Shown here: piece by piece, positions 63,453 through 64,000 of the stretch
Position numbering within the stretch: the stretch's first letter is position 1
Layout of the letters: each line of letters opens with the position of its first letter
Source of the DNA: Inquilinus limosus DSM 16000
GTDB lineage: Bacteria; Pseudomonadota; Alphaproteobacteria; DSM-16000; Inquilinaceae
Direction of reading: 5' to 3'
Length of the DNA: 64,000 nucleotides
Assembly: GCF_000423185.1 (NCBI RefSeq)
Contig: NZ_KE383987.1
Coordinates: 40,911-104,910 of the forward strand
Notes under the pieces: model-generated
The model's input: only the letters and a program-made list of their open reading frames with translations
The model's database searches: none
Told to the model about the DNA's origin: nothing
Position numbers and translations under genes: made by a program

Positions 63453-64000
63453 ATGACAGAGGCGCCATCCGATCTCGACATCCAGGCGTATTGCCGCGGC
63501 CTCGCGCTGCAGCAGGTCGAGATGCTCTCGCGTCTCGCCGAGATCGGCATGCGGCTGGCCGAAGGCGCCGGCGCCCGCGCCCTCGCCGCTCAGGCCCGGG
63601 CTGCTGAAGCTCCAGCCGAAGCGCCGGCCCCGGCGGAATCTCCGGCGTCGGCCGGCCAGGACCCCGGCCTGGACTTCGCCCGCTACGCCCATCTGGTGCG
63701 CCAGACCCTGGCCCAGCGCGCCCGCGCCGCCCGCGACCTCTGCGCCGAGGACCGCGCCCGCACCGCCGAGCGCGAGGCCGACCGCCCGGCCCGCCGCGAC
63801 CGCCACCGCGACGAGGTCGAGCACGTCCTGAAGTGCATGATCTGGGACGAGGTCGAGGATCTCGACCGCGCCGAGGCCCTGTCCGACGAGCTCGCGGAGC
63901 AGGTCGAGCACCTCTACGAGGACGAGGCGGCCCGGGTCGAGGACCGGCCGGTCGGCGCGGTGATGGCCGGGCTGGCCTGCGGCCTCGGCCTGTCCGAGGA
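63453..64000 (+). CDS. unknown Ala/Arg-rich helical protein, cut by the window end
   Basis: At least 182 residues from ATG 63453 (ATG 63441 in frame is possible), open to the window edge. Starts MTEAPSDLDIQAYCRGLALQ; an Ala/Pro linker follows (AAEAPAEAPAPAE), then DFARYAHLVRQTLAQRARAA and a highly charged helical part (DEVEDLDRAEALSDELAEQV). Likely coiled coil. I do not recognise a named family; similar proteins with a DFARxxRxVRQTxA-like segment occur in alphaproteobacteria. Confidence 0.75.
   Translation, partial: MTEAPSDLDIQAYCRGLALQQVEMLSRLAEIGMRLAEGAGARALAAQARAAEAPAEAPAPAESPASAGQDPGLDFARYAHLVRQTLAQRARAARDLCAEDRARTAEREADRPARRDRHRDEVEHVLKCMIWDEVEDLDRAEALSDELAEQVEHLYEDEAARVEDRPVGAVMAGLACGLGLSE

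Overview
The window is about 70% GC and almost fully coding. The gene families point to a metabolically versatile alphaproteobacterium, probably of the Rhodospirillales (an Inquilinus- or Azospirillum-like soil organism; this is inference from family resemblance, not a database match). No phage, intact insertion sequence, CRISPR array or rRNA was seen.

Left part, 1-39 kb: accessory catabolism. There are five transport-plus-enzyme blocks, most with their own regulator. (1) 57-11683: a LysR gene, then an eight-gene minus-strand operon (ribose-type ABC transporter, FCD-GntR regulator, Gfo/Idh/MocA oxidoreductase, TIM-barrel isomerase, acetoacetate decarboxylase-family enzyme, L-rhamnose mutarotase) diverging from a plus-strand set (enolase-superfamily dehydratase, SDR, L-rhamnonate dehydratase). 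Together these suggest non-phosphorylative use of L-rhamnose or a related deoxysugar. (2) 12128-21642: a D-apionate-lactonase-like protein diverging from an FCD-GntR regulator, which is followed by an ABM-domain protein, a HpcH/HpaI aldolase, a D-2-hydroxyacid dehydrogenase and a CUT1 sugar ABC transporter with a Tat-type binding protein. (3) 21862-25568: a two-subunit indolepyruvate:ferredoxin oxidoreductase-like enzyme. (4) 25733-30282: a cyclase/MarR pair diverging from an amino-acid binding protein, permease and class V aminotransferase. (5) 30267-38923: an RpiR regulator diverging from a complete dipeptide-type ABC transporter, an alpha/beta hydrolase and an M20 amidohydrolase.

Boundary, 38.9-39.25 kb: a tRNA-Glu(UUC) gene with what looks like the C-terminal remnant of a serine recombinase lying against its 3' end. 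Everything to the right is mainly conserved housekeeping, so the tRNA may be the attachment site of an old island.

Right part, 39-64 kb: recJ, glpX, hom, an alaC/dapL-type aminotransferase, an OmpA-like lipoprotein, phaC, coaA, an APH-type kinase, a cold-shock gene with two small basic proteins, a PheC-like periplasmic protein, a TTC38-like TPR protein, an LpxL-type acyltransferase, gamma-carbonic anhydrase, argC, an aminotransferase/XRE-cupin pair, a lysozyme-like protein, rpsI-rplM, a LuxR-type regulator, a thioesterase and a 3'-truncated unknown gene.

The signals I rate most interesting are RNA-level. One is a terminator hairpin carrying the Shine-Dalgarno of an unknown 92-residue protein, preceded by an S-box-like core (48315-48460). 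The other is a small ArfA-like ORF with a strong hairpin inside its coding sequence (54492-54692). Several perfect operator-like palindromes sit at divergent promoters, and four long palindromic intergenic repeats are scattered through the window.
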